The notes below the pieces were generated by a model. It searched no databases. It saw only the letters and a list, made by a program, of their open reading frames with translations, and was not told the DNA's origin. The translations under genes and the position numbers were made by a program. From assembly GCA_029207755.1 (NCBI GenBank), contig JARCOQ010000004.1:38791185-38855184 (forward strand): a stretch of 64,000 bases of DNA, in the 5' to 3' direction. Source of the stretch: Chamaea fasciata (Eukaryota > Chordata > Aves > Passeriformes > Sylviidae). This document shows, in pieces, positions 15,399 through 27,784 of this stretch (position 1 is its first letter; each line of letters opens with the position of its first letter).

Positions 15399-17145
15399 AT
15401 AGAATCATGGAATCATTTTGGTTGGCAATAATCACAAAGATCATCCAGTCCAACCATGAACCTAACTCTGCCAAATGCACCAGTAGACCGTGTCCCTAAG
15501 TGCCACATCCAAGCAGCTTTCATAAACTGTACCTCCAGGCATGGTGATTCCACTGTTTCTATGTCCAGCCTGTCCCAAGCTTGACAAACCATTCAGTGAA
15601 AACCTTTTCATCACAGCCAAAATGAACCTCCCCCAGCACAACCTGAGGCCATTTGCTCTCGTCCTGTCACCTCTTCCCTGCAGGAAGAGACTAGCCCCCA
15701 CCTCACTACAGCCTCTGCTAAGGCAGTTCTAGAGAGTGATAGATAGGCTCCCCTCTGAGCCTCCTGTGCTCCAGGCTAAACACCCACAGCTCCCTCAGCC
15801 ATTCCTCATAAGTCTTCTGCTCCAGACCCTTCCCCAGCACTGGGACCTCTCTCTGCACTTGCTCCAGCCCCTCAATATCTTGTGCTGAGGGCCCCAAAAC
15901 TGCAGGCCAGATTCCTGGCGCTGCCTCACCAGTGCCGGGTACAGGAGGACAAATCACTGCCCTGGACCTGTTGGCCACACCATTGCTGATCTAAGGCAGG
16001 ATGCCAGTGGCCTTTCTGCCCGCCTGGGCACACTCTGCCTCATGTCCAGTCACTTGTGGGCCAACACCTCCAGGTCCTTTTCTGTTGGGCAGCTTTCCAG
16101 CCACTCTGCCCCAGTCCATGTAATGTTGCAGGGGACGGTTGTGACCCGGGGCAGGACCCAGCACTTGGCCTTGTTGAGCCTCATACCATCAACGCCCTCC
16201 CATCAATCCAGTTTGTCCAGGCCCTCTGTAGATCCCTCCTGCCATCCAGCAGATCAGCACTCCCACCCAGCTTGGTGTCACTGCAAACTCACTGAGGGGA
16301 ACTCCATCCCCTCGTCCAGACCGTCGACACAGGTGTCAGGCAGGACTGGCGCCAGGACTGAGCCCTGGGAAACACCACCGGAGGGAGACTGGCTCCCAGC
16401 TGGAGGCAAGTCCCTGGTCAACCAGCCAGTTTTTTACTCAGTGAGCAGGGCACCCCTCCAAGCCACACCAGCCACTTTCTCCCAGAGAATTTTGTAGGAA
16501 ACAGTGTCAAAGATTTTCCTAAAATCCAGGTAGTCAACACCCACAGCCTGTTCCACATCCACTGGATGAGGTTGCCAAATCCTAACTGGAGAGATCAGGC
16601 TAGTCAAGCAGCACCTGCCTTTCAGGAAGCCATGCGGGCTGGCCCTGACCCCCTACTTGTTCTGCACGTTCTGTGTAATGGTTCTGAAAAGGATCTGCTC
16701 CCTGACCTCCCCAGTGCCCAAATCAAGCCTATAGCTGGGTATCACATTTGTTGACTTCCACTCACCTGGGACCTCCCCAGTTAGACAGAACAGCTGGTAA
16801 ATGATGGCAAGTGGCTCGGTGAACACTTCTGCCATTTCCCACAGTACCTTTGTGTGAATTCCCTCTGGCCCCAGAGACATGGGTGTGTCTGAGTGGTGTG
16901 GCTCCAATCATCTCCCCTTGGAGTTTGGGAGCTTTGTTCTGCTCCTTGTCCGTGTCTTCCAGCTCCGGGTCCTGGCTACGCAGAGAACAACTTGGTCGTG
17001 TTTCAAGGCTGAGGCAAAGAAGGAATTGAGGACCTCAGCCTTTTTCTCATCCTTTGTCCCCACTTTCCCCCCAGCATCCAGTTCTAGTTGGGATTTGGCC
17101 CTTCTAATGCTCTCCTTGCATAAGCTCATGACATCTTTGTAGTCC
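15399..17145 (-). mobile_element. CR1 LINE, 5'-truncated, minus strand
   Basis: The left end (atagaatcatggaatcat) is the reverse complement of the CR1 3'-terminal ATTCTATGATTC-type octamer repeat, so the element reads leftward. Minus-strand translations give CR1 ORF2 pieces in the right order: AEVLNSFFAS (about 17.0 kb), the reverse transcriptase block GPEGIHTKVL...GEVPGEWKSTNVIP (about 16.75-16.9 kb), and the C-terminal block DIEGLEQVQRE...WLRELWVFSLEHRRLRGE (about 15.75-15.9 kb). The frames are broken by stops and shifts. The 5' end is truncated near 17.15 kb, typical of target-primed insertion. No activity is possible. Confidence 0.9.
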
Positions 17146-18105
17146 TGCTGAGCACCTCATAAGGCAACTCCCACTGACTTCCATCCATGTCGAGTGCTCA
17201 GCCTTATGGCACACAAGAGAACGGTGCCAGAAATTCAGAAAATGAGAAGGACACAGTTATCATATCTCCTCACCCTTCAAGGATGTTGTCTTCTGAATAA
17301 CAAGCCCCAAGGGCAGGTTTCCTCAGCACCCCCCAGTGCAAGAGAGATGCCAGGTGCTCAGCACGTGGTCAGGATAGCCTTCTCTGTTGCTTCCTGTCTT
17401 CACAGATGTCTGGAAGTCCCTTATGGTGAAAAATATTTTCATGCAGACAAGTTTTCACCATTCAGCCTTTCTGTGCCTAGGCTCAGTTTAAAGCCAGGGC
17501 AGGCCTTTGCAGGGAAAGGTGCTGAGCTTGAGTAGTATAGGATTGTGTGAAATTTTTACACCTCACATGCCAGAGCAACACATTCAGGTTGCGTCACCTG
17601 CTTCAATCCTGCACCTCCAAACTTTGAGTGCTCTGCAACTGCAGCTTTCAAGAAGGGAAATTGACTAGCCAAGTGGAAATCTGAGTATCTGCCATACCGA
17701 TTTCTGTTAGAGGAGATTACCTGAGGAAGGGCTGGAGGGAGCAATCTTGTGCTTCCACCTTGCATGGCCAGTGCCAAAATGATCTACCGTCTCCCAGTGC
17801 TGCAGATGTAAAGAAGTCCTCATCGCTTCACTGAGTGTACTGAGTGTACAAAGTTCACAGACCTGAAACCGATCGAGTACCTCAGCCGAGGTTGCCCGTA
17901 GTTCAGCCAGCAGCCCCAGCCTCTCAGTGTCACCTCTCCTATGGCAGGGGCCCTGCTTGTCCCCCGGCGTTCCTGGATCACCTGCTCTTCCAGGACGGAA
18001 TGCCACAAAGAGCTGTCCCGGTGCGGGGTGCGCCGCTAAGCTCTGTGTTTCTGGTCGGATTTCTCTGGTTTGTTTCTTTGGTTTTGTCCTTAAGGACACC
18101 AGTTC
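17146..18105. other. Intergenic, locally CpG-rich at 17.86-18.1 kb
   Basis: The segment adjoining copy B of the inverted repeat is richer in CpG than its surroundings. It holds the longest ATG-initiated minus-strand frame of the area, 18135-17707, 142 codons, whose first ten codons lie in copy B. The predicted product resembles no family I know. It could be an unannotated exon or chance. Confidence 0.4.
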
Positions 18106-18317
18106 CTCTGTTTCGAGACAGAGAAAAATGTCCATGTGTCTGTCTCTCGGAGATCAAACAGTGACATCCAGCGGCCACTCACTTTGCTAAAAACGGCAAA
18201 ATTGTTTCAGCACAGCGGCGTGAGGATGTTCAAGGGAGAGCCGGCGGCGCGGAGCTTGCCGAGCAGCGCGGGAGGATCTCGGGCTGTGCCCAGCGCTGAG
18301 CAAGGAGTGCAGCCCCA
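18106..18317 (-). repeat. 212-bp inverted repeat, copy B
   Basis: Reverse complement of copy A at 8178-8389 with no mismatch seen. Immediately outside, on the left, is a 14-bp palindrome TGTCCTTAAGGACA (about 18086-18099). Flanks of the two copies share nothing obvious on either side, so the boundaries are abrupt. Confidence 0.9.
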
Positions 18318-18450
18318 CCACGTCTCCTTCCCTGTCTATTTCCTCTAAAGCGTTTATTGCTGGCCACTGCAACACTCCAGTTTTGTTGCGTCCATTTGTC
18401 ACCCCACCCCGGACAATGATCATTTCTGGTCATAAGTCCTGGGCCACAGC

Positions 18451-18474
18451 CCATGAAACATGGCTGTTTCATGG
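18451..18474. other. Perfect 10-bp-arm hairpin
   Basis: CCATGAAACA, a 4-nt loop (tggc), then TGTTTCATGG. The arms are perfectly complementary. No T-run or gene lies next to it, so function is unknown. It may be chance or a quasi-palindrome product. Confidence 0.7.
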
Positions 18475-20344
18475 AAAGGAAGCAGCCTTTTCATACTTTT
18501 GGCCTAGTTATGGCACAGCAGCACATCTCTATTTCTTGAAAATATGAGGAAAGAGGCCTAAAGTAGCTTTAGGATAAAGGGCTGTGGATAATATAAAATC
18601 ACAAGATTGATGAAACAGACACATTAATTGATAAGAAGTGGCTGCCTGTGTAGTGCTAGGCACTAACATCTGAGAAAAGCCAAAAGGCACAGCAGCTGAA
18701 AGATAAAGGATGAAAAGCAGAAAGAGAAGTATATCTGTGGGACAGGGACAAGGGCAAGGGGTCTCTGTGGTAGAAAGAGAATGAGGAAGACAGATGTGTT
18801 CCAACAAGGGACCAGAGTGGGAGTCTCCTTCTCTGGCCAGCAAGGAATGCATCAGGCAGGGCCAACAGGCAGGCCCCACCTGTGCACGGCCTTACAGCCT
18901 GTGACAAGGCTGTATTGGTTGCTTCATCTCCAGTGCACTGTTGGAGATCAGCTGTCAAAGGATGCAAATCAGGCCCAAAAGGTGCTGCTGTGTGCTCACC
19001 CCCTATTGAACCAAGGCTTCAAGCAAGTGCTACCTGAGATGTTGCCCTTGCACTTGCTGAAGGCATCTGACAGGATGCAACCTGAAGAGACTTTAAAGTG
19101 GACATGGCACAGCCCGTCTCCATGTACACAGGGAAAAAATTCCAGAGAGGGAAGATTACAAAGAATTCTAAAGTGGGAGGAGTTTTTGCATGTTTTCGCA
19201 TTTGACATGTAAGAGGCTTATCTTATACTCAGTGCATTACAGTAGCAAAATGAGAGAAAAAAAGGCTCTTGCTCCATCAGGTTGAACTGCAGACTGCTAG
19301 AGGCTACATCATTTAGCTATTGAACAGGCCAAAACCAATATTTGTAAAGGATTTTATGAGGTGTTTAACAGACTGGAACACACTAAGGGTATAACATATC
19401 AGTAAAATGAATAGTATTTACTACAAAAAAATCCCCAAATGAAAAACTCAAAATATGCATATGGTGTCTGGACAGCTCTGAGTAATAAATTGAAAGTGAA
19501 TTAAACTGGACTAGGTGGTGACTTAAGCTACTGTGAAGTATACCACACAACAGATGTAAAGAGTGGGTGCCTCTATGTTCTTCATAATGAAACCAAATCA
19601 GAGAAAGGCAAAAAGTCTTCCAAATGCTTTGATGCTTGCATGAAATATAGGTACTTAAACAAAATAACTATCAAAATCTCTCAGGATTTATTATTCATTT
19701 TGATCCAAGAGTGGCACAGACCTGATTTTACTGAACAGGGAAAACACCCAAGTGTGTTGCTAATCCTTTCTAACAAAGCTTTCACAGTGACAACCCTAGT
19801 AATGCAGTCCCAAGGAACATGTCCACGCTTCTGAGCCTGCTGACATATTGACCTGCTGCAGGCTGAAACTTCCTGATTTCCTCCTCTGCACCTCTCATGG
19901 GCCCACAACCTTGCCTGAGACCTGCACCACAATGGCACAAAACCCCTGAGAGACACCTGCTGTAAAGGCACCCGCATGAAAATAAAACAGCTTGTGGGCA
20001 TGAGGTCTTTTCTGTCTTACGTGGGGTCACAGCACTGTCAGTCTGCTTGAGGAAGGAAACATAATTATAATGTTTGGGACAGGGAGAAGAGTTAAGGAAA
20101 ATTACTTGTTTAACAATGGCAGGAAGGCAAAAAACCCAAAAGTTCCATAAATCTATTTCTGTAAAAGCAATGTCTTTTTCTACATCTTCTCCGAAAGTAG
20201 AGAATGTTTGCTTAGGGATGCTGATTGTCTTGCATTTTTTTTATTTGCTTTTTTTTTAACCTAAAAAGAAAACTCAGAGGAGAAAAAAAAAACCAAAACA
20301 ACAACAAAAACCCACACCCAAACAAACAAAAACAACAAATAAAG
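18475..20344. other. Intergenic, nothing recognised
   Basis: No family-level similarity was seen on either strand. The last about 60 bases before the solo LTR are A/C-rich simple sequence (acaacaaaaaccc-type) that may mark an older retroposon tail. Confidence 0.5.
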
Positions 20345-20960
20345 TGTAATAGATGCATTGTATAAATTCGTGTATTAAAGTTGTCCGTGGAAAATTATAC
20401 ATCGAAATTAAAAAAACTGGATTCTTGGAGGCAGTCCGAGGGCGTCTCCAGAATTCCAAAGTCTTTTTGGGTCTAGCGGTGCCACCACGACATTTGTAAC
20501 ATAAACAGTAGAGATAACATGGAGATAGCTCATTAATCAAGGGTGGGCCACATTTCCGCAGCTACTCAAGAATCAGATACCGATCGAGATGGAAAATCTA
20601 GCGGATGACTTCATCAAGTGCCCCAACAAAAGATTCAGTGATTCTTTTCAATTCCACGGGAAATCCTTTCAAACCCTCACTCAGGGAGAAAAGAACACTC
20701 AAACATCACTCGGGGAGAAAAGAACACTTAAACATTCGGACCTTTCAATGGACATTGCCTCCGGACAGAAAAACTGTATAAAACCCCTGCACTGAGACTC
20801 CGAATTCGTGGGCAATATCGGAAGCATCCTTGTTGCTGCCTGGTTGTCCACCCAGCATTCGATCGATGTAGTCCTGATTTATCGTGGCGTTTCGAAATTG
20901 ATTTTTGAAATTGCTAAATAAATCTTTGGATTTTGAATTGGCTCGTGATCATTTATAACA
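20345..20960 (+). mobile_element. Solo LTR (616 bp) with 5-bp TSD
   Basis: Begins TGTAATA and ends TATAACA (imperfect inverted ends). It is flanked by the direct repeat TAAAG at 20340-20344 and 20961-20965. In + orientation it has a TATA box (TATAAAA, 20777-20783) and a poly(A) signal (AATAAA, 20917-20922) about 140 bases downstream, the expected U3-R-U5 order. Two adjacent 29-bp units in U3 (20678-20706 and 20707-20735) differ at two positions and look like a duplicated enhancer. No internal retroviral sequence follows, so this is the product of LTR-LTR recombination. A 5-bp TSD does not fit 6-bp (alpha/beta) integration. The family is not identified. Confidence 0.8.
20678..20735 (+). repeat. 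Tandem 29-bp duplication in U3 of the solo LTR
   Basis: Two head-to-tail units starting cactcagggagaaaagaaca and cactcggggagaaaagaaca. Each contains AGAACA, a steroid-receptor half-site hexamer. Duplicated U3 blocks are typical retroviral enhancers. Receptor binding is speculation from the half-site only. Confidence 0.75.
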
Positions 20961-20965
20961 TAAAG

Positions 20966-23904
20966 CAAACCCCTACAACACCCCGCCTCAAGCACTTAAG
21001 ATGAAATAAATCGTTTTGGAACTTCTTTCCCTCCACTCCTCTTGCTTTTCTTCTTCCCTGCCTCTATCTCCGCCCCCCGGAGAGTATCGGCCCGGTCCCC
21101 GGCGAACAGGGGCTGGGGAAGTTCAATCCCAGTTCAGGGGCAGGAAGGGAACACTGTGTTCTCGGCACGGCACTCGAGCGCCTGTGATACACCCTCGGCA
21201 GCAGGACCCCGGGCTCCCCCGCCCGCCCACAGCCAGCACAGCTCCGCCAGCTCTGCCGCCCTTTTCCCACATGTGCGGGGCGAGCGCTGAGATTCTCCCT
21301 CGCTTCAAGACAGGTGCAGAAGATTCTTTCCTTCCCAACTCATCCTCCACCGATTTCAGTTAGAGTGAAAGCACATACAGGGAAAGGTTCGTTACCTTGG
21401 GATGGATGGTGGGAACGCCTCTCCCTTTCTGCAAACACTGCTGGTACAAGGACTAGATAAGGTGTTCTTGCTTGTCACCAGCACCTGAACTCCAAGACCA
21501 CACCTGGGGTCCACCACTGACTTCTGACTGGCCTCCAAGAGACTGACAGCAGAAAAGGGGAAGACCTCTTTCCTCCACAAGGTAGCAGCCAGCCAAGCCC
21601 TGGTACATCCCTCGAGTGGCCTCTGCGTGGGTCAGGTCTCCTCCCAGCAATAAGAAGTGGCCTCCCCACCACACCGCCTTGTGGGCTGGCTAAGGGACCA
21701 CTAACAGGAATGCATATGTGCTGGGCTGGATTTGCCAGGAGGCAGCTGCAATGGGAGAAGGAAAGTGTTGACTGCAGGGATGCTCTCCGCTGTGAGAGAA
21801 TGTTCCTTGCTGACCTGTATATGTAAATTGTTTAATTGCTTCAGCAGTCACTGGGTCTTGTTACATTTTAAATGTAGGAAAGTGAGACTTGTAGGGCACT
21901 CTCATCATTTAACCTGGCTGTTTTTTCCTGTATCTGAAGAAATGCAGAGAACTGAAAAAGCCACGAGCATTCCATATACATAGGAGTACTACAGCTTGTT
22001 GTTGCATGATAACCTCTAATTGAAATCTGGGTATGAAAAAAAGTAGGAAAAACCAAAAACCAAACTGACTCTAAAACTGATCTACACTTTTCTGATGGTT
22101 TGTTCCTAGTGTAAGGTTATGCCTTAAAATGAAATTTGAGGTCACCACAGTGAAGGCTGAGAGGCAGAAAAAGCCATGAAGAAGGAATGATACTTGTCCT
22201 TAACAGTGTAGGTAGTAATTGCAGGCTAAAGGTGCCTGATAGGGAAGGCAGGCAGGAATCACGAGGCTGTGGAGAGATGCAGCTCAGGCCAAAGTGCTGT
22301 GTGGGTTACTACAAAGAACAGGCTTAGGCTCAGATTCTGGGCTGCAGGATGAGAGCTCTATACACGGGGACACTTTTCAAAGTGTGTGTTGAGAAGTTTG
22401 TGGTACTTGCTGTCTTTTCAATCTTAAAATGCCTGCATGTAAGCAGTTTTCTTGTTGGCTAGGAAATGGAGCATGCTGGAGACGAAGTTATCTCCAGCTT
22501 TGCCTTAAACTTACGGGATCCATCAGCATGTTAAAAAAACAACAAACATTACTCATTTCCAGTATTGCCTTCTCTAAGAAAAATATACCTCTGGCCTGCA
22601 CACATTGTTTCTTCATTCCTCTCCTCCAGGACTGAACTTCTGGTTCATTGGTGCATGAGTTTCAAAAAGGATGGAGATAACCTTTGAAATTAATAATGAA
22701 ATCTACAACCAAAAGAAGGTATACAAAGTCTAACTGCATGGCATTGGCTTTCACATTGAGAAAATAGCCCTTGGCCATGGAAACAATTTTTTTGTACATG
22801 TATTTTTTTACATTGTGATATTTTTATATCTGCAGAGATGAAAACTGAAAACAATTGGCTTCCTACAGAGTTAGCTGGGTCATTATGGGGAAACTGAGAG
22901 TTTAGTATTTTCTACAAAACCATGAAGGAGTTTGCATAACTCCAGTACAAGTTCCTTCCATTTCTTTCCCTATTTGTTCCATGTTTCATCTGATGCCATT
23001 ATTTATTCTGAACTGGTACCCTTTTTCCCCATCTCTGACTGTCATGTCTCCACCAATTTCTGCAAATATACAAAAATACTTCAATAATTTTAAGATGGAA
23101 AAGTATTCCTCCTCAAATCAGCTATGCTTCCCCCTTAACTTTCCTCCTCAAATCATCTATGTTTCCCCTTAACTGAATGGATTAAATTCAGAATCCGATT
23201 ATTCATAATTTATCTCTGGGCATAACAATGTTTTATTTCAGCTTCAAAGGAATGATTTCATGAGATTTTTTTTCTGTGTCTTTTATTTTTCATAGCTAAT
23301 ATGCTGCCCCACTTCTACAGACAGTGGTAAAATGCAAGGGGTTTCTAAATTTTTACATATTGGCAAAGAATTGCAGTGAACACAAAAGACAATTGTTGCC
23401 TTCATATAATATAAATTCAAAGATCAATACTTACTATACTGTAGCAAACCTACATCATTGTGTATGTGTGCACACACAACAGACACCCAGTTTCTACAAA
23501 CCTGCAGAGTAGCTGGAATAGCTTCTGCAGTGCTACTGACAGGAAAGATATTTATGGCCTACAGAAGATAAACAAGGTCTCACTATTCACATCCATTTTC
23601 AGCCAAACATGTAAGTATCTAAAACTCAAGTGGAGGCAGCTTTTACCTCTCAGTGAGGATTTGGTAAGTCTTTGGATTCTTTGCATTTCATCACTTTAAT
23701 TTTCTAACTCTTGTGTTAGTTTAAATGGCTACCAAAGCATTTGATATGCTACATGCTCTGCTGTTGTTTCCTTAAATCCTAATGCTGAACTTTGAAGGTA
23801 AGACAAAGCTGTAGCATATCTGACTCACTCTGAAATGCAGCCGAAGCCCAGAAACCACAAGGTGCTAACATATTTGTGTAGATAAACAATGGTAATATAA
23901 AGCA
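20966..23904. other. Intergenic; GC/CpG-rich patch at 21.06-21.31 kb, otherwise nothing
   Basis: Directly after the solo LTR a short GC-rich patch (about 21060-21310) with CpGs resembles a small CpG island. No coding frame in it is recognisable. The remainder to 23.9 kb is AT-rich without identifiable features. Confidence 0.45.
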
Positions 23905-24400
23905 CAGTTCCCCTGTACTGGGCACTGGTAAGGCCACACCTCGAGTCCTGTCTTCAGTACTGGGCCCTCCATGATAAGGAAGACATTGAGGAGCTGGAGT
24001 GTGTCCAGAAAAGGGCAACAGAACTGGTGAAGGGTGTGGAGCTCAAATCCTGTAGGAGCAGTTGAGGGTGCTGGAGGTGTTCAGCCTGGGGAAAAAAGGA
24101 AGCTCAGCTTTCTACAATAGCCTGAGAACAGGCTGTAGCAAGGTGGAGGGTCAGTCTTTTCTCCCAGTTAAAAAGTGACAGGACAGGACAAAATGGCTTC
24201 AAGTTGTGTCAGGTGAGGTTTAGATTGGGTATTAGGAAATATTTTTTCACTGAGAGGGTGGTCAGGCATTGTAACAGACTTCCCAGGGAAGTGACCATTC
24301 TTGGGGATATTTAGAAGATGTGTGGACACAGCAGTTGGGGATAGGATTTAGTGGTGAACATGATGATACTGGATTAAGCTGGATCTGGTGATCTGTGGGG
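23905..24400 (+). mobile_element. CR1 LINE 3' fragment, plus strand
   Basis: Sequence and translation match the C-terminal end of CR1 ORF2 and the following 3'UTR: the frame [20 protein letters not shown] is followed by the CR1 3'UTR-like text around tattaggaaatattttttcact. It is in the opposite orientation to the copy at 15.4-17.1 kb and strongly diverged, with truncated ends. Confidence 0.85.
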
Positions 24401-25032
24401 AGGTGATAAGAGCATCACATAGTAAATGAAAGTGAATGTAAGAGGCTGGATCACAGAGAATGCTAAAGTAAAGCAGTGGTGTGTAAACTTGTATGGCTTA
24501 AATCAACAGAGTGATCAAGAAATTTGAGGAATTGACTGAATTGTTCAGAAGTATGATTGCACTACCATGCATTGAGTAGACTAGGGATGGAGATGAAGGG
24601 TGAAGAAAAGGAAAAATATATGGTGGTCACCCACAAAGCAGCACTACAAGTTGTGGTAAAGCATTAACAAAGAAAGCAAATGTTGAGACTGGAATGGCCA
24701 TTCCTTTCCTCTTTGAAGGGAGGCTAAACATTTCAATTGCCTTTCATGCAACAAAATAGAACAGGAAGAATACCTTTTAAAATCATCTAAACTTGCATAT
24801 GCCATTTCCAGTCTTCCGTTCATAACACTTTATCTAAAGAGTTTGCTTTCTGATGGTTGAGTATACTCCTCCATTTTTCCAATGCCCATGACTGAGATCC
24901 CAGACTTCTTTTGGCAGTCTGTTACTATAGAGACAAAGTAAGAAATATATACATCTATCATGTCCCAGTGTTAGAGAACACCTGGTGGCAACAGCAGAAC
25001 AAAGGAAAGATAGAGCTGTTGCTCTTCCCAGC

Positions 25033-25063
<31 letters not shown>

Positions 25064-27492
25064 TATATATACACACATAGTTATAGCAGGTACTCCAAAA
25101 TAAGAACATCTTTTATCAATCTGCATTTTCCAACGAGACTGGAAATGAGACAAATACAGCCACAGTGGTGAAGTGGGAGGCTGTGCAATGGTACAGACTT
25201 TTAAGGTGGATATCAGTCAATCTAAATGGCGGGAAGCACTGTAGCAGCACAAGTACTGCCTGGTACCACAAGAACATGCACTATAATACTCAGTGCTAAT
25301 AAGGGGGGTAGAATTTGGTTTACCGTCCTCTTAAAACCATAGTTTGGTTGATTATTTATCTCATGACATCTGTGCTGAGCTATAAGGTCTTAACAAGCAG
25401 TTGGCTGTGATCCTGTAGCCCTAGCAGTAAATCTGACCTCTCATCCACTATTCAGTGCTTTTCCTGTTATTAACTAATGCTCTCTCAGGACAACTACACC
25501 TCTGCCTCTGGTTTTCACACTCTGAGGACACTCTCCTTCCCCTTGGTATACAAATGCTGAGGAAGTTTATGTAAGTTATTAGGACTGTAATTGTTTTACT
25601 TTAATGTTCATGCTGCAGATAGGAAACAAATACCTTACAAGCCTCTCACACTAGTGTCTGTGAGCGTATCCAAATACTAATCCATTCTGACACTATCAAA
25701 GGCAACAACCTATTACAAGGGTGAGAGTACTACCTTACAGCAAAGCTGCAGCTCTTGGTGGTATTGAGTTGTAGAGGAAAGTTTGTCTGGATTTTTCTGT
25801 GACTGGTTGAACAGTCTCAACTGATCCATATTTTTGCTCTAAATCAGAATGGGGTCAGCAGACTTTATTCTCCCAGAATCATGAATTAAAACACCTAATA
25901 GGAAAGCATGGGGAAATAAAAGGTTCATTTAGAGTCAATTCATATTTAGACCATAGTTTAACCACCCACATAAAATTATATTCACTGCAACTTGCACTTC
26001 TTATAATGCAGTAAGAAATTACAAACAGACCAGTTGTCCCAAAGGAACATGACAGAGATTATAATGCATGTTTCCCTTCTCCTCTATGTTTATTTATTTT
26101 TGTGCACAGTGAGGTACCCTAGCCTAGTAAACACTCTTGCTCAGCAATTGCCTTGATCATCAAAAGCTGTAAGAGTTTGCTCAGACAAATGCTAAAAGCT
26201 TTCATTTCTTTTCTTCTGTTTTAGGGAGATTCACTCTTAGCATGAATATTCATTTTTAGCCACAGGAATAAAAATGAGCATATGAATGCTGTCACAATGG
26301 CTACAAACTATCTTTGCTATGGAGTATTTTGCAATTAAGTTTTGGGGTGGTTTTTTTTGTTGCTGTTGGTTGGTTGGTTTGGTTTGGGGGTTTTCTGTTT
26401 GTTTGGGTTTTTTTCTCTCTTACATTCCCACAGCATGTATGTCAGACACAGTACTCCCTGCATAGCTGTAAGCAAAACTGGTTAAGAGTATGTGAGATTT
26501 TTAGGGACTCTGTTACATATTAATAGCAAACTCTACAAACATATATTTACGTGAGAAGTTTATGTATTTTACAGACACAGTATTCATATTGAATAGCATT
26601 TAGTGGGCTAGGTCTCAGGTCACAACCATTTTATCTCACTTATTTATATTATAATCAAGGCTTTTGTTCATCAGCCAGCATCCACACATAAGTGTGGGTG
26701 AAACAAAGTACTTACTAGGGTTTACTTTCTTTTTGAAATATAAATCCTTTGCTATAGAGGAGCAGCACATTTAAACATTTGCAACACTTATTTTTTTCCA
26801 CAGTAACCAATGGCAATTTACCTGCCTGCATTAAGGTTCATGCTTATCAAACACCCCAGTCTTCTCCAGCAGGAAGGAAGATGTGTTGTTGGTACTGGTT
26901 TCAGTGCCCCATCAAGAGTTTTATTAGTAGCTTGCTGGTTTAAAATGGAGTGGGTGGTGGAATAAAGAGGGATGGATGTACACACAACAGGCACAGAAAA
27001 TGTGGTGCAGGGGAGCATAAGAAATTTGGGAGTTAAAACTACTCAAAGGTAGCCCTGCAGGGCTGCAGAACCATCTCTACACACAGATCAGGAAAGAGAA
27101 GGCTTCTAACTACTTGAGCATCAAAAGCACGTAAGTGTTTTTAATAAAAAAACACTGTCTAACAATGCTTTTTTGACAAGATCTCATCAGCTGAGTAATG
27201 ATGGCTCTGGCCAACGACTGGACCGAAAATCCTAGAGAAGAAGGAGACACTTAAAAAAAATAATTTCCATAATTCAAAAAGTAGAATTGTTCCACATTGA
27301 TCAGAATAAGATTAGAATTAGAATTAGAAATTACAGGGAATTAGAATCACAGAGTTAAGAAATGCTCTTCAGCTGTTAGTGCAGAGAAACCCATGTCCAC
27401 ATGAAGTAGCTAGGAAGCTACCATTGTACTTCTCCGCATGAAAGACTGGAAGTTGAAAACTCCTGATCAAATTCCAACATAAATACTTACGC
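24401..27492. other. Intergenic, simple repeats only
   Basis: No gene is recognised. A TA/CA microsatellite lies at 25032-25079 and a G/T-rich stretch at about 26340-26410. A short AGAATT tandem lies at about 27310-27330. Confidence 0.55.
25032..25079 (+). repeat. (TA)n/(CA)n compound microsatellite
   Basis: Runs of TA, then CA, then TA, then CA in about 48 bases. Likely length-polymorphic. Confidence 0.9.
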
Positions 27493-27498
27493 TCTAGA

Positions 27499-27770
27499 TG
27501 TTGCCGGTAGGGACACAAAAGAACCACACTCACTCAGGTTCAGAGGTGAGCAGAGAAAGAGAAAGTTTATTACCATTTGCGATTTAAATAGGATTTGGAG
27601 TTTGGTCAAGGATTGGTAGATGAGAGGAACACCTTTCTCACCCTAGTGGTCAGTTCACCAGTCCATCACAGACTGGAATGAAAACAATCTACTTGTTTAT
27701 GTTACATTCGTGAGAGACTCCACTAGAAATATGTAAACAGTCATCAGAAGGGTAAAGAATCAGGGCGACG
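27499..27770 (-). repeat. 3' LTR (272 bp) of the tRNA-Trp ERV
   Basis: Near-identical to 30631-30892, with two small insertions relative to it (extra ctca-type and gaaa-type units). Its terminal CA is changed to CG at 27769-27770. It is preceded (on the minus strand) by the purine-rich tract GCAAAAAGGGTGAGA. Confidence 0.9.
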
Positions 27771-27784
27771 TCTCACCCTTTTTG

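Noticed and set aside
27300..27360. Possible CR1 3' end (gaattagaatcacagag)
   Set aside because: The resemblance comes from a short AGAATT tandem. The neighbouring sequence does not continue as CR1.
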